From Mesonia aestuariivivens (lineage in GTDB: Bacteria > Bacteroidota > Bacteroidia > Flavobacteriales > Flavobacteriaceae), in the NCBI RefSeq assembly GCF_019311235.1, contig NZ_JAHWDF010000009.1:62001-126000 (forward strand): a stretch of 64,000 nucleotides of DNA. The letters are read 5' to 3'. Below the pieces are notes generated by a model that saw only the letters and a list, made by a program, of their open reading frames with translations, was not told the origin of the DNA and ran no database searches. This document shows positions 28,092-36,696 of this stretch, in pieces; positions within the stretch are counted from its first letter, which is position 1; every line of letters begins with the position of its first letter. The position numbers were made by a program, and so were the translations under genes.

Positions 28092-28118
28092 CACTTCGAC
28101 TAGAGCTCAAAGTAACAT
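28092..28118. repeat. degenerate dispersed repeat in the ccoG-ccoH spacer
   Basis: CACTTCGACTAGAGCTCAAA and following bases resemble the other spacer repeats in 25-28 kb. Low sequence identity; may be coincidental. Confidence 0.3.
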
Positions 28119-28206
28119 GTATAGTTCAACTTTAAAACCGTCGATTCTCGTCCCAATTTTTCTTAGTTATCATAGCGCCAAATCACTCGAACTGACAAGT
28201 TTCCTA

Positions 28207-29628
28207 TCACCTAAAACTACGTGGGCCTAAAAATGAAGCTTTTGTTTTTTCGATTAATTCATCTCCACTATAAACTCCAATTTCCACGCGCTCTTTATCA
28301 CTTTCTAATGCGGACTGATTAATATCTATAAATAATGTTCCTTTAGACAAACCTTGTTCTGGCACTTCAAAATTAGCATGTGTCACCAATTCTATTTTTC
28401 CTTGATGAGATAATAATTTAAAATGAACATCTTCAATACTTTTTACTGTTTTATTGACCAGCTTAAAGGTGTACACGTTTCTAATCACATTATTATCCTT
28501 TTTTTCATACAACTGGCCTGGCAAACGTAATAAAGAAGCTTCTACATCATTTCTTAAAAATAGCATTCCAGTTAAAACACCGATAAGAATAATTAAAACG
28601 GCGGTATAAGCTTTTAGACGAGGACTAAAAGTAACTTTCTTTTTTTCTGCAATATTCTCTTCACTAGCATACCGAATTAAGCCTTTAGGTAAATCTACCT
28701 TTTCCATTATAGCATCACAGGCATCAATACAGGCGGTACAATTAACACATTCTAATTGGGTACCGTTTCTAATATCTATTCCGGTAGGACAAACATGTAC
28801 ACATTGAGAACAATCTATACAATCACCTTTACCTGTAGCTTCACGGTCTTCGTTTTTTCTAAATTTAGCTCTTCCTTTTTCTTTCTCTCCGCGTTTATAA
28901 TCATACGCAACCACAATAGATTTTTGATCTAATAAAACGCCTTGCAATCTACCATAAGGACAGGCAATAATACACACTTGCTCTCTAAACCATGCGAAAA
29001 TAAAATAGAAGACCCCAGTAAATATAAGAAGAGAGATGAGTGTGCTTTTGTGAGTACCGGGGCCTTCTGTTACATATCTTAAAAGTTGATCACTCCCAAT
29101 TAAATAAGCTAAAAATACATTGGCGATAAGAAAACTAATGATAAAATAGATACTCCATTTTAAAGCTCTTTTTCTAATCTTTTCTGCATTCCAATCTTGT
29201 TTAGCTAAACGAATTTGCTTTCCACGATCGCCATCTATCCAATATTCAATCTTTCTAAATACCATTTCTAAAAAAATGGTCTGCGGACAAATCCATCCAC
29301 AAAATATTCGACCAAAAGCTACGGTAAACAAGATAATAAAGACAATACCGGTGAGCATCGATATGACAAACAAGTAAAAATCTTGGGGCCAAAAAGGAAA
29401 TCCAAAAATATTAAAGCGACGTTCCATCACATTAAATAACAAAAACTGGTTTCCATTCACCTTTATAAAAGGAGCTGAAATTAAAAACAGCAGAAGAATG
29501 TAACTTACCCAGGTTCTATATTTATAAAATTTCCCACTAGGCTTTTTAGGAAAAACCCAAGATCGTTTTCCTTCTTTGTCGATTGTACCTATAGAATCTC
29601 TGAATCTTTCGTTATCTGAAGTTTCCAA
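28207..29628 (-). CDS. ccoG: cbb3 oxidase accessory ferredoxin-type membrane protein CcoG
   Basis: A 473-residue protein with about five transmembrane helices and a polyferredoxin core. Motifs are CGWICPQTIF, CIIACPYGRLQG and two cluster-binding sets, CIDCSQCVHVCPTGID and CVNCTACIDACD. A C-terminal Ig-like FixG domain follows (about 365-473). CcoG is a copper(II) reductase needed for metal insertion into the oxidase. It lies 78 nt after ccoP with a hairpin in the spacer. Confidence 0.95.
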   Translation of the reverse strand: METSDNERFRDSIGTIDKEGKRSWVFPKKPSGKFYKYRTWVSYILLLFLISAPFIKVNGNQFLLFNVMERRFNIFGFPFWPQDFYLFVISMLTGIVFIILFTVAFGRIFCGWICPQTIFLEMVFRKIEYWIDGDRGKQIRLAKQDWNAEKIRKRALKWSIYFIISFLIANVFLAYLIGSDQLLRYVTEGPGTHKSTLISLLIFTGVFYFIFAWFREQVCIIACPYGRLQGVLLDQKSIVVAYDYKRGEKEKGRAKFRKNEDREATGKGDCIDCSQCVHVCPTGIDIRNGTQLECVNCTACIDACDAIMEKVDLPKGLIRYASEENIAEKKKVTFSPRLKAYTAVLIILIGVLTGMLFLRNDVEASLLRLPGQLYEKKDNNVIRNVYTFKLVNKTVKSIEDVHFKLLSHQGKIELVTHANFEVPEQGLSKGTLFIDINQSALESDKERVEIGVYSGDELIEKTKASFLGPRSFR

Positions 29629-29679
29629 TGTGTTGAGTTTTGGGATTAATGAATTCGAATTAGAAATTGAAGCATAAAA

Positions 29680-29697
29680 CCCCGGAACGAGTCCGGG
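29680..29697 (-). other. intra-operon hairpin between ccoP and ccoG
   Basis: CCCGGA / TCCGGG with a 5-nt loop, followed in the minus direction by GTTTT only. It may attenuate transcription or protect the ccoP mRNA 3' end, lowering accessory-gene expression relative to structural genes. Confidence 0.55.
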
Positions 29698-29706
29698 ATA
29701 ATTTAT

Positions 29707-30666
29707 CTAAATTTCATCGGTTACTTTTATGGTATCTAATGAAGTGGTGTTTTCTGCTCTTTCTAAATGATCTGCTTTAGGAGCATCACCTTCTTCAACC
29801 CAAAGATCTCCTTGAGGTTCTTTTGGTTCTGCGGGCGTGGTTCCTTGTAATGAAATTACATAACTGGCTACTTGTGCTCTTTCTACAGGTTTTAGCGTTC
29901 CTTCCCAAGCTACCATTCCTTTACTAGAACGGCCTCCTTTGGTTACGGTTTTAAATACATTTTTAATTCCTCCTCCTAAAATCCAATATTTATCGGTTAG
30001 GTTAGGGCCAATACCACCACCACCATCAGGTTTGTGGCAAGCAGCACAATTGGTTTGAAAAATATTTTTCCCTGCGGCTAAATCTGAAGCTTCTGTTAAC
30101 AATTCAACCGTATTAACATCTACTAAGTTTTTAGCGGTTTTTTTGTATTCTGCAATAGCTATTTTTGCTTCGACCACTTCAGCTTCATATTCTTCAATTT
30201 GATTATAGTCTTGAAAAATATGAAATCTTACTAAATACACTCCTGCAAAAAGTATGGTAGCATAGAAAAGATAGATCCACCAAGGTGGTAAATTATTATC
30301 TAACTCTTTTATACCATCATAATCATGATCTAAAACAATTTCATCTTCTTGATCTAAGGGTTTACGACCTACTAACTTATGATAAGTTTTCTTAAACCAT
30401 ACAAAACGTTGGGCTCTACTTTCTTTTTCTGCAGCTAAGTAGCGTTCTTTTGCTTCGGCATCTAAAGATTTAAAAAGCACATTCTGTAGGGCAGCTATAC
30501 AAAACTCTACAGCGATGGCAAACAAACCTGCAATTCCTAAAACCAACCAAGCCAACGGATAAGTGGTAAACACAGAGCCTGTTTTTACTTCTACCGTGTA
30601 TTCTATTAATAAGTAGCCAATTAGTAAAAATAAAACTACTCTAAGGTATGATGCAAAACTTCTCAT
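29707..30666 (-). CDS. ccoP: cbb3 oxidase cytochrome c subunit, mono-haem
   Basis: A 319-residue subunit with an N-terminal membrane region (two helices within about 10-60), the cbb3 N-terminal domain with NNLPPWWIYLFYATI (about 124-138) and one C-type haem domain (CAACH, 207-211; distal Met likely in KGMVAWEG). Proteobacterial CcoP usually binds two haems; only one CxxCH is present here. A Pro/Glu-rich tail of about 40 residues follows. The 5' end overlaps ccoQ by 4 nt. Confidence 0.93.
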   Translation of the reverse strand: MRSFASYLRVVLFLLIGYLLIEYTVEVKTGSVFTTYPLAWLVLGIAGLFAIAVEFCIAALQNVLFKSLDAEAKERYLAAEKESRAQRFVWFKKTYHKLVGRKPLDQEDEIVLDHDYDGIKELDNNLPPWWIYLFYATILFAGVYLVRFHIFQDYNQIEEYEAEVVEAKIAIAEYKKTAKNLVDVNTVELLTEASDLAAGKNIFQTNCAACHKPDGGGGIGPNLTDKYWILGGGIKNVFKTVTKGGRSSKGMVAWEGTLKPVERAQVASYVISLQGTTPAEPKEPQGDLWVEEGDAPKADHLERAENTTSLDTIKVTDEI

Positions 30667-30848
30667 AAGGCAGAATCTTTATCGGTTTCTAACGGAAGGC
30701 TACTTACTTCGTTGATGTAATCTTTTTTAGCAGTGAATACCCACCAAAATAGAGCTACAAAAAATAGAAAAAATATGAGTAAGGAAATTATAGGATAAAT
30801 CTCTATCCCAGCTATAGTTTCCATATGTCCTTTTATAAACTTCAACAT
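30663..30848 (-). CDS. ccoQ: cbb3 oxidase small subunit CcoQ
   Basis: A 61-residue protein with one transmembrane helix containing LLIFFLFFVALFWWVFTAKK, the FixQ pattern, and a short acidic tail. CcoQ stabilises the oxidase core. It lies 11 nt after ccoNO and overlaps ccoP. Confidence 0.9.
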   Translation of the reverse strand: MLKFIKGHMETIAGIEIYPIISLLIFFLFFVALFWWVFTAKKDYINEVSSLPLETDKDSAL

Positions 30849-30859
30849 GGTTTTTGGTT

Positions 30860-33058
30860 TTAGTTTGAACTTGTTTCTTGGTTAGCGTCTTTAATTTTTA
30901 TATCGGTTCCTAATCGTTGAAGGTATGCGATAAGAGCTACAACTTCACGATTTTTCATATCTACAAACTCGATCCCGTTTTCTTTTGCAAACTTTTTATC
31001 TGCTTCATAGCTGTCTGCAAAATCTGGATCTGAGTAAAGGTTTTGCTCAATTTGTGCTGCCTGCTCGTCCATCCATTTTTGTGCATTTGCTATTTCTTCA
31101 TCGGTATAAGGCACTCCTAAAGAAACCATCGCACGCATTTTAGCTTCTGTTTGGCTACGATCGTGCTCGTCTTTGGTTAGCCATTTGTAACTAGGCATAA
31201 TTGAACCTGAAGAAGTGGTTTGCGGATCGTAAAGGTGATTAAAGTGCCAGTTGTCTGAATATTTACCACCTACTCTAAATAAGTCTGGTCCTGTTCGTTT
31301 ACTTCCCCATAAAAATGGGTGATCATATACATATTCTCCAGCTTTAGAATATTCTCCATAACGTTCTACTTCACTTCGGAAAGGTCTAATCATTTGAGAG
31401 TGACAAGAAACACAACCTTCACGAATGTATATATCTCTACCTTCTAGTTCTAATGGTGTATAAGGCTTGACACTTGAAATCGTTGGAATGTTAGAATCGA
31501 TCATCAAAGTAGGTACAATTTGAACAGCACCCCCTATTAAAATTGCAATTGTCGCATAAATAGTTAAACGTACTGGTCTTCTTTCTAACCAAGTATGGTA
31601 ACCTTCACCTGAAACTCGTTTTTGAGTTACTTTTGTTAATGGAGCTGCTTCTGCTAACTCATCAGTTACTTCATTTCCTGCTTTAATGGTTCTTACAATA
31701 TTATAAAGCATAACGAAAGCTCCTAAAATGTATAAACTACCACCGATAGCTCTCATCCAATACATGGGTATAATTTCTTGTAAGGTTTCTAAGAAATTAC
31801 CATAAGTTAAACTTCCATCGGGATTAAATTGTTTCCACATTGAAGCTTGCGTAAAACCAGCTACATACATAGGCAACGCATACATAATGATTCCTAAAGT
31901 ACCTACCCAAAAATGTACATTAGCTAATTTGGTAGACCATAAAGTAGATTTCACTAATCGAGGCACTAACCAATATACCATTCCGAAGGTTAAAAAGCCA
32001 TTCCAAGCTAAAGCGCCCACGTGAACATGTGCAATAATCCAATCACTATAATGAGCGATGGCATTAATGTTTTTTAAAGCGAGCATAGGACCTTCAAACG
32101 TAGCCATCCCATAACCGGTGATTGCAACCACCATAAATTTAAGAACAGGATCTGTTCTTACTTTATCCCAAGCTCCTCTTAAAGTTAACAAACCATTAAT
32201 CATCCCTCCCCAAGACGGTGCAAGCAACATAATAGAAAAAGCAACTCCTAGGTTTTGTGCCCAATCTGGTAAAGCTGTGTATAATAAATGGTGAGGACCA
32301 GCCCAGATATAAATGAATATTAAAGACCAAAAGTGAACAATTGATAATCGGTAAGAATATACCGGACGATTAGCCGCTTTAGGCACAAAGTAATACATTA
32401 AACCTAAAAATGGAGTCGTTAAGAAAAAGGCTACCGCATTATGCCCATACCACCATTGTACCAGTGCATCTTGTACACCTGCATAGACAGAGTAACTTTT
32501 TAATGCACTTACCGGCAACTCTATATTATTAAAAATATGAAGTACCGCTACCGTTACAAACGTAGCTAAATAAAACCAAATTGCTACATACAAATGACGC
32601 TGTCTTCTTTTGAAGATAGTCCATATCATATTTACCCCAAAGGCTACCCAAACCAAAGCAATAGCAATATCAATAGGCCACTCTAATTCGGCATATTCTT
32701 TAGAAGAAGTATAACCTAACGGAAGGGTAATTGCTGCAGCGACTATAATTAACTGCCAGCCCCAAAAATTAAAGTTACTTAATGCATCACTAGCCATTCT
32801 AGCCTTTAATAAACGCTGTAAAGAATAATAAACCCCAGCAAAAATTGCATTCCCTACAAAAGCAAAAATTACGGCGTTGGTATGCAATGGACGTAATCGT
32901 CCAAAACTCAGCCAGGAGATTCCATCGGTAACGTTAGGGAATAAAAACATAAACGCTAAAAGAAGTCCTACAGACATCCCTACGATTCCCCAGAAAATCG
33001 TAGCGTACAAGAATTTTTTTACGATCTTATTGTCGTAATAAAACTGATCCATTTCCAT
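30860..33058 (-). CDS. ccoNO: fused cbb3 oxidase subunits I and II
   Basis: A 732-residue fusion. Residues about 1-480 are CcoN, the 12-helix haem-copper subunit, with the copper-site His pair in GAGPHHLLYTALP and the haem ligands in AHVHVGALAWNG. The C-terminal part is CcoO, a membrane-anchored mono-haem cytochrome c with CVSCH (549-553) and IMPSYKWL. It reduces oxygen with high affinity and pumps protons. The N-O fusion is characteristic of Bacteroidota. It follows ccoS with a 2-nt gap. Confidence 0.96.
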   Translation of the reverse strand: MEMDQFYYDNKIVKKFLYATIFWGIVGMSVGLLLAFMFLFPNVTDGISWLSFGRLRPLHTNAVIFAFVGNAIFAGVYYSLQRLLKARMASDALSNFNFWGWQLIIVAAAITLPLGYTSSKEYAELEWPIDIAIALVWVAFGVNMIWTIFKRRQRHLYVAIWFYLATFVTVAVLHIFNNIELPVSALKSYSVYAGVQDALVQWWYGHNAVAFFLTTPFLGLMYYFVPKAANRPVYSYRLSIVHFWSLIFIYIWAGPHHLLYTALPDWAQNLGVAFSIMLLAPSWGGMINGLLTLRGAWDKVRTDPVLKFMVVAITGYGMATFEGPMLALKNINAIAHYSDWIIAHVHVGALAWNGFLTFGMVYWLVPRLVKSTLWSTKLANVHFWVGTLGIIMYALPMYVAGFTQASMWKQFNPDGSLTYGNFLETLQEIIPMYWMRAIGGSLYILGAFVMLYNIVRTIKAGNEVTDELAEAAPLTKVTQKRVSGEGYHTWLERRPVRLTIYATIAILIGGAVQIVPTLMIDSNIPTISSVKPYTPLELEGRDIYIREGCVSCHSQMIRPFRSEVERYGEYSKAGEYVYDHPFLWGSKRTGPDLFRVGGKYSDNWHFNHLYDPQTTSSGSIMPSYKWLTKDEHDRSQTEAKMRAMVSLGVPYTDEEIANAQKWMDEQAAQIEQNLYSDPDFADSYEADKKFAKENGIEFVDMKNREVVALIAYLQRLGTDIKIKDANQETSSN

Positions 33059-33060
33059 TT

Positions 33061-33270
33061 TTATGATTGTTTATCTTTAGTTAATATTTGTTTTTGATTT
33101 TTCTCTTTTTTCAGATCTTCATCTTTCACTAACTCATCTTCAAAAAGCATTCGCACCGATGGCGTATATACATCGTCATACTGCCCACTCTTTACTGAAA
33201 AAATGAAAATAACGAAGAATAATACCGCAACGGTGACGCTAATGGCTAATAAAACATACATGACACTCAT
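33061..33270 (-). CDS. ccoS: cbb3 oxidase assembly protein CcoS
   Basis: A 69-residue protein with one transmembrane helix and the FixS hallmark KSGQYDDVYTPSVRMLFEDE. The ATG at 33270 (MSVMYVLLAIS) is chosen over the one at 33297, because the upper ATG lies inside the predicted -7 element. CcoS is needed for cofactor insertion. It is the first gene of the ccoS-NO-Q-P-G-H unit. Confidence 0.9.
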   Translation of the reverse strand: MSVMYVLLAISVTVAVLFFVIFIFSVKSGQYDDVYTPSVRMLFEDELVKDEDLKKEKNQKQILTKDKQS

Positions 33271-33294
33271 ACTAAAACTCTTCTTATTAGAGTT

Positions 33295-33339
33295 CAAAAA
33301 TAAATGTGAAGACTTTCTTAAAAAATGACATTTGTCAGG
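33295..33339 (-). promoter_or_regulatory. FNR/CRP-type operator and -7 element of the cbb3 operon
   Basis: In gene orientation the operator is CCTGACAAATGTCATT (33324-33339, perfect TGACA-N2-TGTCA symmetry), then exactly 21 nt, then TATTTTTG (33295-33302). The ccoS start is 24 nt downstream. Confidence 0.8.
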
Positions 33340-33412
33340 GTTTGAAAAATAGGCTTCTAAAATTAGGTTTAGGTTTTAGGGAATTTTTAATGCGGTGAGT
33401 AGTTAGTGAAGT

Positions 33413-33431
33413 AGTGAGTGAGTGAGTGAGT
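33413..33431. repeat. tetranucleotide microsatellite (AGTG)
   Basis: Four tandem AGTG units plus a partial one, in the spacer between the cbb3 promoter region and the PdxH-like gene. Likely length-variable; no visible coding effect. Confidence 0.85.
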
Positions 33432-33463
33432 TCTAAGATAAAAGATAAAAAACAATTTCAATT

Positions 33464-34072
33464 TCATAATTCAAACAAATCGAAACCATGTTGTACGTGC
33501 TTGCTCCAAGTATAATTTTTCTCTAATTGATAATGGATGGTTTTTCTTATACCTACGGAAGAATAGCATATAAAATCAAATGATTTGGGTTTTACTAAAT
33601 AACCACCCCAATGTTTTGGCATAGGAATGGGTTTATTTTTAAATTTCTTTTCAAAATATAACAACCTGTCTTCTAAAGCTATTCGTGAGTTTAATTGACT
33701 TCCTTGTGCTGATGCCCAAGCTCCTAATTGGCTTCCTGCAGGTCGTTGTAAAAAATAAGCTTCTGATACTGATCGTGGTAATTTTTCTGCCTTTCCTTGA
33801 ATATGAATTTCGCAATCTATTTCTTGCCAGTTAAAATGCAAACTTACATTAGGGTTTCGTGCAATAGCCCTTCCTTTTTCACTCGTGTAATTGGTGAAAA
33901 ATAAAAAACCTTCCCAAGTAAAGCGTTTTAACAATACCATTCTACTCTTAGGAGATGCGTCTTCCCCTATAGTCGTTAATAACATGGCATTCACCTCTCC
34001 TATTTCATCAGACTGTTCTGCTTGGTAAAACCAATGTTGGAATTCTTGTATAGGGTTGTGATCTAGATCCAT
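33464..34072 (-). CDS. pyridoxamine 5'-phosphate oxidase-like protein, divergent C-terminus
   Basis: A 202-residue flavin-dependent split-barrel protein. The FMN-site region SRMVLLKRF and FFTNYTSEKG and the LGAWAS motif match PdxH. The C-terminal substrate-binding segment that in PdxH reads EFWQG...RLHDR is here DFICYSSVGIRKTIHY, without the RxH pair that binds the substrate phosphate. No frameshift explains this. It may have a different substrate, or another PdxH elsewhere may do the vitamin B6 reaction. Confidence 0.75.
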   Translation of the reverse strand: MDLDHNPIQEFQHWFYQAEQSDEIGEVNAMLLTTIGEDASPKSRMVLLKRFTWEGFLFFTNYTSEKGRAIARNPNVSLHFNWQEIDCEIHIQGKAEKLPRSVSEAYFLQRPAGSQLGAWASAQGSQLNSRIALEDRLLYFEKKFKNKPIPMPKHWGGYLVKPKSFDFICYSSVGIRKTIHYQLEKNYTWSKHVQHGFDLFEL

Positions 34073-34083
34073 ACCTTCACTTT

Positions 34084-34113
34084 ATTTCTTAAAAACACTT
34101 TATTTTAAGAAAT
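34084..34113. other. AT-rich inverted repeat between ccoI and the PdxH-like gene
   Basis: An 11-bp perfect stem (ATTTCTTAAAA / TTTTAAGAAAT) with an 8-nt loop. No T run follows, so it may be a weak terminator of ccoI or an operator for the next gene. Confidence 0.45.
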
Positions 34114-34174
34114 TATTTATAAATTATTCTTGCATTTCAACTTCCAAATATCCAACCTCAATGCTAAAAATTAA

Positions 34175-36565
34175 TTACAATTTCTTAAACAATTTTCTAC
34201 CTTTTAGATTGGTAAGTACCGTTACAAATACCAATACCGTAATAGAACTTAAGGGCATTAAGATAGCTGCAATAATAGGCGACAACTGTCCGGTTACTGC
34301 AAAATACAATCCAATAACATTATAAATAAAAGATAGTACAATGCTCGATTTAATAATACCTACAGTTTGTTTAGCGGCTTGAATAAATGCACCAATCTGC
34401 TGAAACTGCCCAGCTTCTAAAATAGCATCACAAGCCGGTGAAAACACATTTACATTTTCGGCGATAGAAATTCCTACCTCACTCTGCGCTAAAGCTCCGG
34501 CATCATTTAAGCCATCGCCGACCATCATTACTTTTCGACCTTCTTTTTGGAGTGTATGTATATAATTGAGTTTATCTTCTGGTTTTTGATGAAACAGCAT
34601 ATCTGTTCCTAAAGGTAATAATTGCTGCAAGTATTTTTTTTCTCCTTGATTATCTCCAGAAAGAATCATTAAATGAAATCCTTTTTTTAATTGCTGAAAA
34701 AGTTCTTTTACTCCTTTTCTATATTGATTATGAAACACATATTTACCTTTATAATGATTACCTGTCTTTACATGAACAGCGGTAGCTAAAGTCTCGGTTT
34801 CAGTTTCATTGCCTACAAATTTAGCAGAACCTACGGCGATAGATTTATTGGCTTTTATAGCGTGCATTCCTTTTCCTGTAATTTCTTGAAAATCGTCTAA
34901 GGTTTGTATATCTTGTTCTGCTAGAAAATCATACAATGCTCTGCTTAACGGATGGTTGGAAGAACGCAATGTGTTTTTTAGTAATGAAGCTTCTTCATTA
35001 GAAAGTGGCATTCCTTCGTAAGCGATACTTGCTTTTTTATTCGTGGTAATGGTTCCTGTTTTATCAAAAATAAGCGTATCAATTCTTGCTATTTTTTCAA
35101 TTACGTTTGCGTTTTTTAAGTAGAATTTTTGTTTACCAAAAATACGCAGCATATTCCCCAAGGCAAAAGGGGTGGCTAATGCCAAAGCACAAGGGCATGC
35201 AATAATAAGTACAGAAGTAAGTACATTTATCGCTAAACTACTATCGACCATTAACCAATAAGATGTCGCAACTACCGCAATGCTCAACACTGCCCAAGTA
35301 AAATGTTTACTTATGGTGTTAATTAAACCCACAAAACCCTGTTCTCGATCTTTTGAAAACACCGCATTGCTCCATAATTGTGTTAAATAACTCTGTTCTA
35401 CAGATTTAATGGCCTCCACTTCAATAGCACCTGCCAACTGTTTTCCTCCGGCAAAAAGTTGATCTCCAGAATTTTTAGCTACTGTTTCACTCTCTCCAGT
35501 TACAAAACTGTAATCTATTTGTCCATTTCCTGAAATTAAAATACTATCTACTGGGAGTAACTCTGCATTTCTTATGAGTAATCGATCTCCTTTTTTAATC
35601 TTATATACTTGAATATTTTCTTCTTCAACTCCACCTTCAATTTTAGAAATTTTAGTCACCGCAATTGGGAAATACGATTTATAATCGCGCTCAAAAGAAA
35701 GAAATGAATAGGTTTTTTGCTGAAAAAATTTACCTAACAATAAAAAGAAAACCAAACCAGTAAGGCTATCAAAAAAACCAGAACCCGTATTGGTCAGCAC
35801 TTCATAAGTACTTCTTAAAAAAAGAACCGAAATCCCTAAAGCAATAGGTACATCTATATTTAAAATCTTAGAACGTACACCTTTATAGGCCGAAATAAAA
35901 TACTCTTGTGCAGCATAAAATACTACGGGTAATGAAAAAGCAAAGGTAAGTCCGCGAAACAAATACTTGTATTTTTCTAACCAAAAATCAGAAACTTCAA
36001 AATATTCAGGAAAAGAAAGAAACATCACATTTCCAAAAGCAAAACCAGCTACTCCCAATTTATAAATTAAACTACGGTCTACTTTTTTCTTTCCCTTTGA
36101 ATAATCGTTTAAACTAATGTAAGGCTCATAGCCTATAGCACTAAGAAGCTTAACCACTTCTTTTAGTGAAACTGTATCAGTTTTAAAAGTTATACGTACG
36201 GTTTTCTTTGGAAAATTAACCTGTGACGTTTTTATGGCTGATTGTAACTGATTTAAATTTTCTAAAATCCAAATGCACGAACTACAATGCATATGTGGGA
36301 TGTACAGGTTAACTACCTGAATATTTCCAGCGTTAAACTCTATTAATTTTTTAATAATATCAGGATGATCGAGATAATCGTATTTTCCTTCAATTTCCTG
36401 CGGAATAGCTCCAGGAGACGATTGCAAATCGTAATAGCTGGATAAATTATTAGTTGAAAAAATCTCATAAACCGTTTGGCAACCATGACAGCAAAAGTTT
36501 TTCTCGTCAAACAAAATAGGCGATTTCACACAATCATTTCCACAATGATAACAAGGTTGTTGCAT
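34175..36565 (-). CDS. ccoI: copper-transporting P1B ATPase of the cbb3 locus
   Basis: A 796-residue P-type ATPase. An N-terminal Cys-rich domain (CYHCGNDC, FCCHGC), an HMA domain with HMHCSSC, eight membrane helices with the transport motif CPCALA, the phosphorylation motif DKTGTIT, the HP motif in SSNHPLSRAL and the hinge GDGLNDAGAL are all present. It exports copper for insertion into the cbb3 binuclear centre. The ATG at 36565 (MQQPCYHCG) is chosen over 36604, which lies upstream of the predicted transcript start. Confidence 0.93.
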   Translation of the reverse strand: MQQPCYHCGNDCVKSPILFDEKNFCCHGCQTVYEIFSTNNLSSYYDLQSSPGAIPQEIEGKYDYLDHPDIIKKLIEFNAGNIQVVNLYIPHMHCSSCIWILENLNQLQSAIKTSQVNFPKKTVRITFKTDTVSLKEVVKLLSAIGYEPYISLNDYSKGKKKVDRSLIYKLGVAGFAFGNVMFLSFPEYFEVSDFWLEKYKYLFRGLTFAFSLPVVFYAAQEYFISAYKGVRSKILNIDVPIALGISVLFLRSTYEVLTNTGSGFFDSLTGLVFFLLLGKFFQQKTYSFLSFERDYKSYFPIAVTKISKIEGGVEEENIQVYKIKKGDRLLIRNAELLPVDSILISGNGQIDYSFVTGESETVAKNSGDQLFAGGKQLAGAIEVEAIKSVEQSYLTQLWSNAVFSKDREQGFVGLINTISKHFTWAVLSIAVVATSYWLMVDSSLAINVLTSVLIIACPCALALATPFALGNMLRIFGKQKFYLKNANVIEKIARIDTLIFDKTGTITTNKKASIAYEGMPLSNEEASLLKNTLRSSNHPLSRALYDFLAEQDIQTLDDFQEITGKGMHAIKANKSIAVGSAKFVGNETETETLATAVHVKTGNHYKGKYVFHNQYRKGVKELFQQLKKGFHLMILSGDNQGEKKYLQQLLPLGTDMLFHQKPEDKLNYIHTLQKEGRKVMMVGDGLNDAGALAQSEVGISIAENVNVFSPACDAILEAGQFQQIGAFIQAAKQTVGIIKSSIVLSFIYNVIGLYFAVTGQLSPIIAAILMPLSSITVLVFVTVLTNLKGRKLFKKL

Positions 36566-36591
36566 CTTCTTTTCTAAAATATTTACAACTA

Positions 36592-36636
36592 CAAAGTTGC
36601 ACAAGAAGCCTTGGTTTAAAAATGATAATTGTCAGG
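36592..36636 (-). promoter_or_regulatory. FNR/CRP-type operator and -7 element of ccoI
   Basis: In gene orientation the operator is CCTGACAATTATCATT (36621-36636), then 21 nt, then CAACTTTG (36592-36599), one base off TAnnTTTG. The start codon chosen for ccoI is 26 nt downstream. The divergent DUF6134-like gene has a TACCTTTC at 36669-36676, 32 nt from the box on the other side. Confidence 0.7.
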
Positions 36637-36696
36637 ATCTCTAAAATTTAATTTTAAAATTTTTATACTACCTTTCGGTATCTAAATTAAATTTCA

